Origin: Rhizobium sp. R634
Lineage (GTDB): Bacteria > Pseudomonadota > Alphaproteobacteria > Rhizobiales > Rhizobiaceae
Reading direction: 5' to 3'
DNA length: 64,000 bases
Assembly: GCF_002211305.1 (NCBI RefSeq)
Contig: NZ_LOKW01000023.1
Coordinates: 1-64,000 of the forward strand
The notes under the pieces were generated by a model, which saw only the letters and a list, made by a program, of their open reading frames with translations, searched no databases and was not told the origin of the DNA. Numbering within the stretch: the stretch's first letter is position 1; each line of letters starts with the position of its first letter. Of this stretch, positions 8,901 to 17,619 are shown one piece after another. A program made the translations under genes and the position numbers.

Positions 8901-10073
8901 GGCAGCCGCATCGCCGTAGGCTAAAACGGTTGCCGCATCTCTCTCAATCAACCGGATCGCTCCGGTTTCATCGCCCTTCTGTGACAGGCCTGCGGCAAAC
9001 CAAGCGTACAATCCCCTTAGCTCACTCGGCGCCTTTCGATCGTTGCCTGTGATGAGCGCGGCAGCACGACCAAGAGGAAATGGAAGGCTGCCTGAGGAAC
9101 CAGAAACCGCCCCAGCAAGATAACGGCCGGCAAGAAATTCGGCGACGGTTCTGTGGGAGGGTTCGAAACTTTGCCCTTCACCACGAAAAATGGCCGTATC
9201 CAATGCGAACGCCGCGCGGGCTCTATCGACTCCGATTGCATCGACGGTGACATAGCCTTCGGCTTGCACTCCAGTGGCAAGCGCGTTTGAACGCCAGATC
9301 CTGCGGGCGCCGGTCGCCAAAAGGTAAAAGCACAGTCGCTCGGCGTCAGCGATGATCTCCTCGACGCCTGGGCGGGGATCTAGGACGCGCTGAGGATCGT
9401 GTTCGTGCGCGAGAGCATCGATGGCTCGCTCGAACAGCTCAAACCTCGTTGCTGGCCAGACACCATCCCTGCGCACAACAGAATGAAGAAGGCTGAGGCT
9501 AAGAGGATTTTCGAGGGATGCTATTGCTCCCCTGCCGCGCGTGTCGGCTATGAATTTTTCGGGGTCAGGCTCTCCCAATCCGGCAAGGACAGCTTCCGCC
9601 TCTTCGTCGTCCAGAGGAAGAAGATGAGCGACAATGATTGGCTGGTTGTTCGCCGCCCGTCGCATTTGCTGGAGATCACCTGCGGCCCTCCAGTCCTCGG
9701 CCCGGCAGGTAAGCCGCCAACGCCCGACTGTACTGTTGGAAATCGCCGTGGCGAGCTGAAGTAACTTGTCCTTGCCGCCATCTCCCGCTCGATACTCATC
9801 GAGAGCATCGAGATACGCCGTCTGCGAACTGCTAAGAGCGACGCCGTTCATGACCTCTCGGCATGTTACGACCTCGCCGCCTTCCTGCATTGCTTCATGC
9901 TGAAGTGCTGTCGATTTTCCGACCCCGGGCTCCCCAAGCAAGACCACATATGGTCTGTCTCGTAATTCGCTAAGATGAAATTCAACGGTTTCGCTCTCGA
10001 GGCGAATGTTAACCCGTCGGTCGAGTGGCACAATGGTCATGACATCAAAGGTAGAGTTGATCGTTGCCCGCAA
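5985..10073 (-). CDS. STAND/NACHT-like NTPase with C-terminal PD-(D/E)XK nuclease-like domain (1362 aa)
   Basis: The N-terminal P-loop NTPase has a Walker A, GEPGVGKST (residues 47-55), and a Walker B, YLDALDEYR (87-95). A very long alpha-helical region follows (about 250-1200), likely a repeat-type sensor. Near the C-terminus RADVLLL (Asp 1237) and LPIEAKRHYN (Glu 1251, Lys 1253) form a PD-(D/E)XK signature, and the protein ends in a lysine-rich tail. Such architecture suggests target sensing, oligomerisation and nucleic-acid cleavage as in Avs-like immunity, but with the nuclease at the C-terminus, not the N-terminus. The TTG at 10073 has AGGA five bases upstream; an ATG at 10040 is the alternative. 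It faces away from the nuclease gene at 10561. Confidence 0.75.
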   Translation of the reverse strand: MRATINSTFDVMTIVPLDRRVNIRLESETVEFHLSELRDRPYVVLLGEPGVGKSTALQHEAMQEGGEVVTCREVMNGVALSSSQTAYLDALDEYRAGDGGKDKLLQLATAISNSTVGRWRLTCRAEDWRAAGDLQQMRRAANNQPIIVAHLLPLDDEEAEAVLAGLGEPDPEKFIADTRGRGAIASLENPLSLSLLHSVVRRDGVWPATRFELFERAIDALAHEHDPQRVLDPRPGVEEIIADAERLCFYLLATGARRIWRSNALATGVQAEGYVTVDAIGVDRARAAFALDTAIFRGEGQSFEPSHRTVAEFLAGRYLAGAVSGSSGSLPFPLGRAAALITGNDRKAPSELRGLYAWFAAGLSQKGDETGAIRLIERDAATVLAYGDAAAFKAAGRKAILNNLDRDDPYFLSSRDGATVLGGLASDDLVDEFIAILDSDAQSHLKLTVLEALGDGLPLVGMQVKLHEISIAPTRPHWQRLRTSEAWIKGQTDPTAARRQLFREIAATPVNYDQVSLRANLLSGIKPEQLQLEEIRGLLSDLDRLPPVPPGESEDSGALLSLMMGLMKSPRSDLFDQPMIGESDDHRGHKVEVRHFLQQTLSSAIASNLDIDARTLWSWIRNTREYEWERIDDDLSKSINAWIGRDTNQRELDLFTVLMESGEEGEGAWMATNHFITIARRLPSDTLIENLINLAESTPEGPYRRRLLEVAAYAVRTETHWPIWEKRIVETLEKEGGFGDFITSLRTDPNRDWKEKEAKRQAKELADNEEARAHNIADMTPKMNAIAAGRESELGVLRWASQHYRNAVIRKKEDPLAKIEKYTNNRIKSAIAEGFVQFAIHADIKLTSSDLGKAEAENRAFHNEYVVAAGIHQAILAGRDEEISECPPVTAIVALRQNYFSGDEKPSLANWAMGHLARDAAVGKHEILNYWNAALDAGDSDLDAIHYLSQSNEHELVSEVLKALLKERPNLPPAALRQALSASAQFLTRDEILELVANALGGTLDAEATGLWSFIDLALDPVRFAIGHSREAVGAALLAPNGDLVEKYNQLSLDLDQLDYLRIAALGGDQPAEERDWANPDSSSRIVRAAINRLSASSRADAGKLLKALIPGVDPSWSPVLSHAAAEHASMLRDSMFVAPTASQLKAALSGGPPANPADLAAVVMEEIERYRASLRTGSEMPWKRYWNTDHTGAATKPQIENEDRDRLLELLRSRLERYGVAASLPEARRAESTRADVLLLTHAGKNLPIEAKRHYNSELWSAPIEQLTGYAADEGAFGYGIYLVFWFGSEYRVPARRDRKEAPATAEELQAMLVDDLPSESEGKISVIVLDVARPNAGEKRKRAPTRKKATVKTAPKSTKE

Positions 10074-10560
10074 TCAATTCCTAGATGAGATGCTCAACAA
10101 TTTTATTGCGCGAGGCAGTGCCGCAGGCCTCAAGGATCAGGTCGGGATAATCGAGTGCAGCTCGGCTCGCTGCTGGCGTCAATTGAGTAGATCGACCTTG
10201 CGGCGCGCTACCGTTGGGTCAGTCGCGGACACCGGAGATCGCAGGCAATCGGCGCTCCTTCTCGCTCAGCCAACGTCGCTTGCGCCGCATACCGCCTCCG
10301 CGGACTTTGCGGCACATTTGCTACATTTGCGGGCGATGGCCACGGAAGCCATCTCGAATCGGAAGACGTTTCGACGGCGGCACTCAGACTAGCGCGGCAA
10401 AAATAGCACCCGATTTAAGGTCGGACCTCGCGATATTGTCACGCTTTCGACCTTCTGCTCTGTTCACAACTTTTTGCTGCAATCTCTTCATTCGTACTTG
10501 GCAGCAAACGATTTGCAGTGTGCAACTACAGCGTAAAATTATTCCCGACACGGGGCGGCG
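10074..10560. other. Divergent promoter region, no gene seen
   Basis: This region separates the STAND gene (minus) from the Mrr-like nuclease gene (plus) and should contain both promoters. The part nearest 10561 is AT-rich. Open frames here look like chance. Confidence 0.4.
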
Positions 10561-10926
10561 ATGATCTCAGAAGACAAATACATTGAAATGCTGGCCGCGG
10601 CGCTACAGCGCGCGACCATTCCCGACGCCGATGTTCAGTGGAACGTCAAAGTTGGAACTCGGCAGTTCGACGTACTGGCGACCATCGCCGCTGGAATGCA
10701 TAAGATTCTAATTGGATATGAAGTCAAAAACAAAACGCGGCCGGTCGCGGTCGACGCGATCGATGCCTTCGTGACGAAAACCAGGGACGCTGGTGTAAAC
10801 AAGGCGGTGTTCGTCAGTCGATCCGGTTTTCAAAGTGGCGCTATAACTGTGGCGGCCAAACATAATATCGATCTGTTCCAGATCGACCTCTTGCCTGACG
10901 GGCTTCCGGGCGTTTCGAAGACCTAG
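10561..10926 (+). CDS. Mrr-like restriction endonuclease domain protein (121 aa), probably N-terminal half of a split gene
   Basis: A compact PD-(D/E)XK nuclease domain: RQFDVLAT (Asp 37) and IGYEVKNKTR (Glu 54, Lys 56), followed by an NKAVFVSRSGF segment and the C-terminal strand of Mrr_cat-type enzymes. The frame ends at a TAG (10924-10926) and continues open in the same frame to 11640. Intact relatives of this size would normally carry a second domain, so this may be a nonsense-interrupted gene. It is divergent from the STAND gene. Confidence 0.65.
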   Translation: MISEDKYIEMLAAALQRATIPDADVQWNVKVGTRQFDVLATIAAGMHKILIGYEVKNKTRPVAVDAIDAFVTKTRDAGVNKAVFVSRSGFQSGAITVAAKHNIDLFQIDLLPDGLPGVSKT

Positions 10927-10935
10927 GCTCATTTT

Positions 10936-11640
10936 GTGATAAGTCGCGGTGCAGCTCGCCCATTCGAAGGTTTGAAAGTATCCGTCGTCGACGAAAGCTA
11001 CAGAACGAATGCGGTAGAGACTGTCCACATCATCTATGAAGATGGACGAGTGATCACTTTGCCCGACGAGCCATCGCAGATGAACTATCTGATCACGAAG
11101 AGCAAATTCAGATCAGGGCTATCGCTGAAAGATGTCATCGATCCTGTTGTCGATGAACTCGTCCCGCTTGGAACAGTCATCGATCGATCCATCTCTGTTC
11201 GTGATCATCTTATCCCCCCCGACGAGTATTTTCTAAATTCCGGCAAGACGATGGAAATCAAACTCGTCATACGAGGGATCCAAGCAATGCTCTTGTCATC
11301 GAATGCCACCGTGGAACTGACGACCGCTAAGTCGAAGGTCCGATACTCTAATCTTACGACAGGTGAGAATATCGAGGTCCCGGCTCATCAGTTGCCTGTG
11401 GGCGGTGACAGCTTTCGTGTCGGCGCCTTCTATTTCACTTATGAACCGTTGATATATTATTACTGCGACCGGATCGACGGCGACATTGCCCAATTCTATC
11501 TTGTCGAGAGTTTCCAGTCCGGAGAACTCGTACAGGCCCTCTTCAAGCTATCGACGAACTATAGCCGCTTTTACATCGAGCTGACGGATCGAGACATCAT
11601 CACGCGACTCGAAGCGCGCCTAAGGAAGCTGAAGCAATGA
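10936..11640 (+). CDS. Hypothetical protein, likely C-terminal half of the split nuclease gene (234 aa)
   Basis: The frame is the same as that of 10561-10926, separated only by the TAG and three codons; a GTG at 10936 is the first usable start. The product is strand-rich, with no membrane segments, and ends in a basic helix (LEARLRKLKQ). No good ribosome site precedes the GTG. This favours a single original reading frame of about 360 codons over two independent genes. Function beyond partnering the nuclease domain is unknown. Confidence 0.5.
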   Translation: MISRGAARPFEGLKVSVVDESYRTNAVETVHIIYEDGRVITLPDEPSQMNYLITKSKFRSGLSLKDVIDPVVDELVPLGTVIDRSISVRDHLIPPDEYFLNSGKTMEIKLVIRGIQAMLLSSNATVELTTAKSKVRYSNLTTGENIEVPAHQLPVGGDSFRVGAFYFTYEPLIYYYCDRIDGDIAQFYLVESFQSGELVQALFKLSTNYSRFYIELTDRDIITRLEARLRKLKQ

Positions 11641-11729
11641 GGGTGGGAAGCATATCCCCTGCAACTGCGCCCTGTTCAATCGGCGCGCTCGCCGCTCCAT
11701 TTCCGCAAGCACCATGGGGCATGTAGTCG

Positions 11730-13364
11730 ATGTATCCCAATGAAACTTCAGCCCCTCTGCCAAATATCGATTCCTTGAGGAAGGCCACCGCCCATGGTGT
11801 ACTCGGCTTTTTTCGCCGAGCCGAGGTCATCGAAATCCTAGCCTTCAAAAAGGGCAATGCTCAGCCTATCAACGTCTTCACCTTGGTTGCCATCGATGAA
11901 GAGGAACCAACGAAGACGAACACGAGCCCACAGTTTCTCAATGAAAAGCGACTGTCGCTTCCCGGCCTCAGTGGTATTACGTTCGGGGTATGCCGCTATG
12001 AGCGAACGATAGAGCATCTCCTTCAGGCCATAGAGCGCCTCACGCGCGACCACATCTGGGACTTGTCGGGCAAGGCGGTGCTTCAGGAGGCCTCGACAGC
12101 CCAGCCGCCGATTTTTGTGTCGCCGAATTCGTTCCAAGAGATTCCCATCAATTCAATCCTGAAGAACAATTTCTGGAACGGGAGCCACGTCTTCGAATGG
12201 GCGGATGCAGAGAAACGCCTGATCTCTCATTTGCTGACCGAACCCCAACGCCTGCAGATGCTGTCGGAAGCGATCACGGAATATCTCCCTATACGGTTGG
12301 CGACTTTGTCGGACCGGATCGGGAATATTATCGTGCAGGTACCAGTGAATATTTTGATGACCCGTTTTTCCGGAGCTCAGCATGGTGACTTCGTTCTGGA
12401 AACAGGATGGCATCCCCGGGCGAAAGCGCGTCCTTTACGCACGACGATCGAACTTGAGTTCGACAACCTGATCACCGGCTACTGCTCCGCTGTCGTTTTG
12501 AACGAACGCACGGAGCTGTCGATGCCGCCAGGTTCCGGATCGCACCGCGCCACCCTTTGGGATGATGAGCACCAGTTGCTGCTCGCCGCAACGGGTCCAA
12601 GCGCCTTTGTTCGTAGCGTTCATTTGAACTTTCAGCCAATTGCTCCCGAGCCCCGTATCTTTTCGTTGCCTGATGGCAAAGGCGGCGACACGCCGCAGAG
12701 GGTGTCAATCCATACCTCTATCGAAAGCCTGGTGGGTGCGGTCGATTCCGATGAAAGAGGCGGCTGGACAGAGGGGCGAATTTATAAAAGCGAAACCGCG
12801 CGCCAGGCAAAGGAACGTCAGTTTGTGCAATATCTTCCCGAGCCAGGACGACAGCGAGAAGAGCATGATAGGGCTGTTGCCGACATCAGAAATCTGATTG
12901 TCAGATACGGAGAATCCGGAGCGTGGCTATGGGATCCGTACCTTAGTGCGCTCGACATCTTGGAGACACTTTTCTTTTCGCCCCATCATGGAGCTGACCT
13001 TAGAGGCTTGAGCGCTCGCAAAACCGCTTGCGAGGACGACTGTGTCGTAGTCGAAGACGATTATATGTCGCGGCAACAAGCGCAGTTTGGCTCTTTCGCA
13101 GGGAATTTATACGGATTGAAGCTCGAATTTCGCGCCAGAAGTGGACCAGCCGGGTGGAATTTCCACGATCGCTTCCTGATTTTTCCGCAAAAGAGAAAGG
13201 GCGCTCTGGCCTGGTCGCTCGGTACTTCGGTCAACAGCCTCGGCAAGGCGCATCACATCCTTCAGCGAGTCGACGATGGCCAGATCGTCATGGACGCCTT
13301 CGACGAGTTGTGGAGAGCGCTTAACGCTCCCGAACACCTTGTATGGAGAAGCACAGGTGCATAG
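11730..13364 (+). CDS. PLD-like (HKD-variant) domain protein (544 aa)
   Basis: The C-terminal third contains AWLWDPYLSALDILETLFF and then GWNFHDRFLIFP with LAWSLGTSVNSLGKAHHIL, the arrangement seen in phospholipase D-like nuclease domains in which H-x-D/K residues and GTSxN contribute to the active site. The N-terminal ~380 residues are unassigned, with strand-rich sequence. It overlaps the following helical-protein gene, so the two are probably co-translated. Neighbouring nuclease and STAND genes suggest a defence role (inference). Confidence 0.6.
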   Translation: MYPNETSAPLPNIDSLRKATAHGVLGFFRRAEVIEILAFKKGNAQPINVFTLVAIDEEEPTKTNTSPQFLNEKRLSLPGLSGITFGVCRYERTIEHLLQAIERLTRDHIWDLSGKAVLQEASTAQPPIFVSPNSFQEIPINSILKNNFWNGSHVFEWADAEKRLISHLLTEPQRLQMLSEAITEYLPIRLATLSDRIGNIIVQVPVNILMTRFSGAQHGDFVLETGWHPRAKARPLRTTIELEFDNLITGYCSAVVLNERTELSMPPGSGSHRATLWDDEHQLLLAATGPSAFVRSVHLNFQPIAPEPRIFSLPDGKGGDTPQRVSIHTSIESLVGAVDSDERGGWTEGRIYKSETARQAKERQFVQYLPEPGRQREEHDRAVADIRNLIVRYGESGAWLWDPYLSALDILETLFFSPHHGADLRGLSARKTACEDDCVVVEDDYMSRQQAQFGSFAGNLYGLKLEFRARSGPAGWNFHDRFLIFPQKRKGALAWSLGTSVNSLGKAHHILQRVDDGQIVMDAFDELWRALNAPEHLVWRSTGA

Positions 13365-14842
13365 TGGTCATTGATCAGATGTCTAAGGACGAGCTGGCGG
13401 ACCTCCTTGCGAATCGTCGAGGGCGCGCGCCGACTGGGTTGTTGGCAGCACTCAGCGTCAAGGCGGATCCGCTGTCAGCTCTGGAGACCGTACGTTGGCA
13501 AGACGAGATCTGGCCCGCGGTTGTAGAGGACTTCGGGATACTCGCTGAGAGCCCTCCTCCTCGCATCTTCCATGGCGATGAGACAGCCAGACTGTGGGCC
13601 GAAAGCGTGTCGTGGTTGGTTGCGGGAATTGCCGCCTGGTCCAAGGCAGAAGATGAGCGACTTGTTATGCTATCGGCCCTCCTGATAACCGCCGACATTT
13701 GCGGCGGCCGACGAGGCCTTTGGGAGTTGCTGCCGGATGACTTCGCACCGTCTTCCGATTTTCTCGATATAATCGAGAGATATGTCGCGCAACGAAAAAT
13801 AGTGTTTGAGCCCCGCGGAAGCGCCGTGGCGCCGATATGGGAGCGAGAGTTCGTCGACGCCTTTCAGCAAGCTGACAGCGAGGGCGACTGGCCGAGAGTA
13901 GCAACGATGTGGCCCTCAATTGAACAGGCAACTTATCGTCAGGGCGGGTTGGTGAGCCCTCTGGCCTTCCTAACGCGATATGGCTTTGAGCGACTGGTTC
14001 AGGCAGTCAATGCAATCGAGCAGGTTGCGGCAACAATGGAGGTTATTGATGCGTTACCGCCACGGCGGCGGCTGTCTCTAGCGCTTGCCAGCCCGTCGAG
14101 TCGTTTACGATTCTGCGTAACCATGCGTAGCGTACGGGCGGACGCACGACGTGATGCAACCGCTTATTCTTTGGACGAGCTGACAGAGCTTCTCGTGAAG
14201 GTAGCTGCCAGAGGCGATGAATGGCGTAAATGGATGAAGGCTTTCAACGCCTACCCGTCTCGTTACCCCCACCTCCATAAAGCTCTCGGGAAAGCGCTTG
14301 CGATGTCGTCGCCCGAGGCAATGTTGATCTATCTGGAATCGGTTTCCCTGCAGCCAAGCCCCCTTACGATGCGTGACGAAGGGCGGAGATGTGTCAGCGA
14401 TTGTTTGCGTACCTTTGACGAATGTGCCTCCGAGTCCGATCGCGCATTAGCCTTGGCAAAGGCGTTTCAGCTTTGGAACGAATGGGGATTTGCATCACGG
14501 GATCCGTCTATTCATCTGACTGGCATCAACAGATCTGCCCTGGATTATGCCATCGTGCGGTATATCGAGGTTTGCATGGACGAAGAGCAACGCCAAGCAA
14601 CCTTGTCAAATATCCGGCAAAACCTGTCGAAGGTGGATGTCCGATGGCATGCAAGCGATGTCGACTGCTACAGTGAGTGGAATCGTTTGTTGTCTCGATT
14701 CCAGCCCTATGCTCATGCAATCTCCCGGCAAGAAGGACGAGATGACGCCCTAGCCGAGAAAATATACTACCCGTTTGACCCAACACAATCACTGTATCAC
14801 GTCATTCAGTTTCACATGACAGATCCCATTCGAAATCTCTGA
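13343..14842 (+). CDS. All-helical hypothetical protein coupled to the PLD-like gene (499 aa)
   Basis: A cytosolic, leucine- and arginine-rich helical protein with no recognised domain, containing PPRRRLSLALASPSSRLRF in the middle. The ATG at 13343 overlaps the end of the PLD-like gene by 22 bases; a second ATG at 13379 is possible. Overlap implies a two-gene operon and a protein that works with the PLD-like enzyme, perhaps as regulator or sensor. The coding sequence ends 255 bases before a convergent nuclease gene. Confidence 0.6.
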   Translation: MEKHRCIVVIDQMSKDELADLLANRRGRAPTGLLAALSVKADPLSALETVRWQDEIWPAVVEDFGILAESPPPRIFHGDETARLWAESVSWLVAGIAAWSKAEDERLVMLSALLITADICGGRRGLWELLPDDFAPSSDFLDIIERYVAQRKIVFEPRGSAVAPIWEREFVDAFQQADSEGDWPRVATMWPSIEQATYRQGGLVSPLAFLTRYGFERLVQAVNAIEQVAATMEVIDALPPRRRLSLALASPSSRLRFCVTMRSVRADARRDATAYSLDELTELLVKVAARGDEWRKWMKAFNAYPSRYPHLHKALGKALAMSSPEAMLIYLESVSLQPSPLTMRDEGRRCVSDCLRTFDECASESDRALALAKAFQLWNEWGFASRDPSIHLTGINRSALDYAIVRYIEVCMDEEQRQATLSNIRQNLSKVDVRWHASDVDCYSEWNRLLSRFQPYAHAISRQEGRDDALAEKIYYPFDPTQSLYHVIQFHMTDPIRNL

Positions 14843-15096
14843 TTCGGATCAAGGTTGATGCTTGTCTCAGTTATAAGCCCGATCGGCCCAGGATATCCTC
14901 CCGCTTTCAGATAATCGATACCGTTTGTTCTGGCGCGTATATTTAGGATCGACCGTGAGGCCGGTCTCTTCAAGCTCAGGATTCGTCATCGACGCGGTGA
15001 AGATAATTTGACGGGAACCCTAAGCGTTCTTCGAAGGCCGAGAGCGGCGCACTCCGACCGTGAATTCATGAGGCCTTTGCCGCTGATAGGGTGCGA

Positions 15097-16269
15097 TCAG
15101 ACCTCATCGCCATTTGTATTCAGAAGCGGTTTTCTAAACTTCTCGGGGAAAATGACAATCCGGTCGGCGGCCTTGGGCCACAGAACCCGCGCACTTCCCC
15201 ACTGACTTGCCGTCGACAGTTCCGGATATCCATCAGAGAATGGATGACCGTGCTCCTTTGCCGGCTCGAAATAGATATGAGGATGGCTTGTGATATCGTC
15301 GCCAAGCTCATCAATCTCGACGATCGAAGAAAAGGGAACGACACCCCACACCTCAAACCACGCCTTGTTCTTTTCAGGGAGCGAGTGCCAGAAGGCAAAG
15401 AGTTCGGCACGATCGTCACCGGCTGCATCCGTTCCGCGCCAAGGATCAGCGTGGGTGCCGAGGCGGGCATCATTTAAGGCGTTCGCCAAGTCCCAGTTTT
15501 TATCCTCGTCGCCGCGGTAAGCGAAATAACGTCGATGTAGACACTCCAGTCCTCGGAACGTCATCTTTGGCCGAGAATACACCCACCATGCATGGTCGTC
15601 GGAGCCGTCAGAGGCATAAGGATAGCTTTCGTCGGCAACATCCCGGAGAAGGATCTCGTACTTGTCCGTAATTGCCCGTTTGAGCTTGCGCTTAATCGTA
15701 GTTTGCGCGCGCAGGCGCGCTTGATCGGAGCGGCGTCGAATTGTCAGGGACAGGCCAAAATAGGCAAAAAGAAGATGATCGTTCTTTGGCTGAAAGAGTG
15801 CGTCCTCCAACTCCGCCTTTCCCCAAAGATAAAACTCACCAATGGAATTTTTGGCGCACCAGGATCGAAAAGCGTCTCGTGCCCGTTTCGAAAAATCTGA
15901 ACAGGCGGCAAAGATCAGACCGTGTAACTGTGATCGTTCCACCGGAGGAATGGCGTCGAGATAGCTCAGGAGTTTGCCGGGACCGATCGCGCGCTCACGC
16001 TTGCATTGGACGAGCCAGATCCGATCGCCAGACTGTCGCAAGGCGATCTCTTCATCTTCATCGCTTGTCGCATCGGCGAGTGATCCGTCGGCAACTTCCC
16101 ATCCCCTGGCATCGAAACCGTCGTCACCGCCAAGGCGTCCCGTGGGCTCCAGGGCGCGCCAAGCTCGGAAATCATAGAGCACCTGCCGCACCAGATCCTC
16201 GAAACGCTTAGGTTCGAGCGCCTCAAACTGCAGTGGATTGACCGTCCGTGTATACTTCGGTGAAACCAT
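15097..16269 (-). CDS. Mrr-like restriction endonuclease family protein (390 aa)
   Basis: The N-terminal half shows a PD-(D/E)XK fold of the Mrr type: FEDLVRQVL helix (residues 23-31), GGDDGFDARG (Asp 53) and WLVQCKRER (Gln 88, Lys 90), the D-QxK variant common in Mrr enzymes. The C-terminal ~200 residues, rich in Trp and His, carry no domain I can name and may be the specificity part. Such enzymes cut modified or foreign DNA. It is transcribed toward the PLD-like operon and sits alone, without a methylase. Confidence 0.7.
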   Translation of the reverse strand: MVSPKYTRTVNPLQFEALEPKRFEDLVRQVLYDFRAWRALEPTGRLGGDDGFDARGWEVADGSLADATSDEDEEIALRQSGDRIWLVQCKRERAIGPGKLLSYLDAIPPVERSQLHGLIFAACSDFSKRARDAFRSWCAKNSIGEFYLWGKAELEDALFQPKNDHLLFAYFGLSLTIRRRSDQARLRAQTTIKRKLKRAITDKYEILLRDVADESYPYASDGSDDHAWWVYSRPKMTFRGLECLHRRYFAYRGDEDKNWDLANALNDARLGTHADPWRGTDAAGDDRAELFAFWHSLPEKNKAWFEVWGVVPFSSIVEIDELGDDITSHPHIYFEPAKEHGHPFSDGYPELSTASQWGSARVLWPKAADRIVIFPEKFRKPLLNTNGDEV

Positions 16270-16368
16270 CGTGCTTAAACCTCAAAATATTGAGCGACGG
16301 CGATACCCGTCGCGTAGGGTGGCACCAATTCGGCGGATTCAATACAGACCATCGAGTCCAAATATTGG

Positions 16369-17514
16369 CTAAACTATCCCCCATGCCCGAAACCTCCCCC
16401 TCCCCGTCATCTCCCTGAGGCCGAGCTCCAGAACGATCCGCCGCGCCGCCTGCGGCGTCACATCCAGCGTTTTCGCCACCATCCCGGCCGACACCAGCGG
16501 CTTTGACATTACCAGCTCGACCAGCTCCGGCAGTTTTGAAGACGTCCGGCGTCCGTCCAGCTTTCGCTCAAACATTGTTCGCGCCAGCGCCAACCGGTCG
16601 TGCTCTTTCATGCCGAGTTCGGCGGCCGCCAACAATCCATGGGCGATGGCGAGCAGCCGGGTTTCGCGATCGCGATGCCGGCGCCGATCGACAGCAATAG
16701 TTTTCAGGCCGAGGTTGATGGCGGCGAGATGTGCGCCGCTGGTGATGCCGGCTTCTCGAAGGATCGAGGCGGCAAACAGCCGGCCGAGCCAAGGCGCGTG
16801 CTGCAGCACGGAGAGTTCGTTCCAAGCATCGAGGGCAACAATCGCCTGCAGCGCCGCCGGCAGATGTTCGGCCTGCCGCAGCACGCTGCGCCATTCGTCG
16901 AGCCGCCCATCCTCGTCCCAGTCGAGATCATAGATCATCGGGTCCTTCTCGGCTGCAGTGCGACCTCTGGCCCCGCCAGCCCGGGTTGCGTTCTCGATTG
17001 CGGCCGACGACCGGGCCAGCGTCGCATCGATGGCGGCATAGTCAATGTCGGGCAGATTTTCCTCGTCATCACCATCCCCCTCTCCTTGCGCGTCGATGGT
17101 GACCACGGGCGTGGTAACACCGGCCAGCGCCACAGCTTCGGCGCCGCCCGCGCCAGTGTCCGACGTTTGTCGCAAAGTCCGGATACCGTCGGCTGAAAGA
17201 GCCCAGTCGGGCGACTGCCCGGAAATCCGTCGGCGGGTTCGCAGCACGTCGCGGGCGATGGTGAGCTCGTGGGTTGGGGTGCGGGTATCGCGAAAGGCGT
17301 CGTGGAGGACGAGGTCTTCGAGATGGACGAGTTCGCCGTCGATCCACAGCGAGGCGCAGGCATCGGCGAAATGCATCCTCTCGATCCAGCCAGCGCCGAC
17401 GGGCGAACGGGCGATGCGCTCGTCGAGACGCGTCAACTCGAGGCCGGCTCGAAAAGCCGGGTCCATCAAGGTACTCATTGGTAATTTCGCGAGATCGTAA
17501 GTCATTGAAATCAT
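16369..17514 (-). CDS. RHE_PE00001-family plasmid protein with C-terminal helix-turn-helix (381 aa)
   Basis: The sequence matches the rhizobial RHE_PE00001 (DUF1612-type) family, seen on many replicons of the group: N-terminal LPMSTLMDPAFRAGLELTRLDERIARSP, then an acidic low-complexity linker (about residues 140-200), and a C-terminal winged-helix-like segment (MVAKTLDVTPQAARRIVLEL). It probably binds DNA. The alternative ATG at 17505 is three codons downstream. It is divergent from the recombinase gene, and the shared intergenic region contains a perfect inverted repeat. Confidence 0.8.
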   Translation of the reverse strand: MISMTYDLAKLPMSTLMDPAFRAGLELTRLDERIARSPVGAGWIERMHFADACASLWIDGELVHLEDLVLHDAFRDTRTPTHELTIARDVLRTRRRISGQSPDWALSADGIRTLRQTSDTGAGGAEAVALAGVTTPVVTIDAQGEGDGDDEENLPDIDYAAIDATLARSSAAIENATRAGGARGRTAAEKDPMIYDLDWDEDGRLDEWRSVLRQAEHLPAALQAIVALDAWNELSVLQHAPWLGRLFAASILREAGITSGAHLAAINLGLKTIAVDRRRHRDRETRLLAIAHGLLAAAELGMKEHDRLALARTMFERKLDGRRTSSKLPELVELVMSKPLVSAGMVAKTLDVTPQAARRIVLELGLREMTGRGRFRAWGIV

Positions 17515-17590
17515 GGTAAACGATTTGCTAAACGAACTCTATCTTAAAGTTAGTATTCCATAGTTGGCATGACGGTGAGTCATTGACCTC

Positions 17591-17619
17591 ACTTCCGATA
17601 AGTCATGCTTATCGGACGT
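17591..17619. repeat. Inverted repeat between RHE_PE00001 gene and recombinase gene
   Basis: Nine-base perfect arms TCCGATAAG (17594-17602) and CTTATCGGA (17608-17616) flank the spacer TCATG; allowing one mismatch the arms extend to 12 bases (17591-17602 and 17608-17619). Size and symmetry suit a tyrosine-recombinase core site or a dimeric regulator's operator. Confidence 0.6.

Noticed and set aside
5985..10073. Avs1-type antiviral STAND protein
   Set aside because: The nuclease-like domain is C-terminal here, and no N-terminal effector precedes the Walker A motif.
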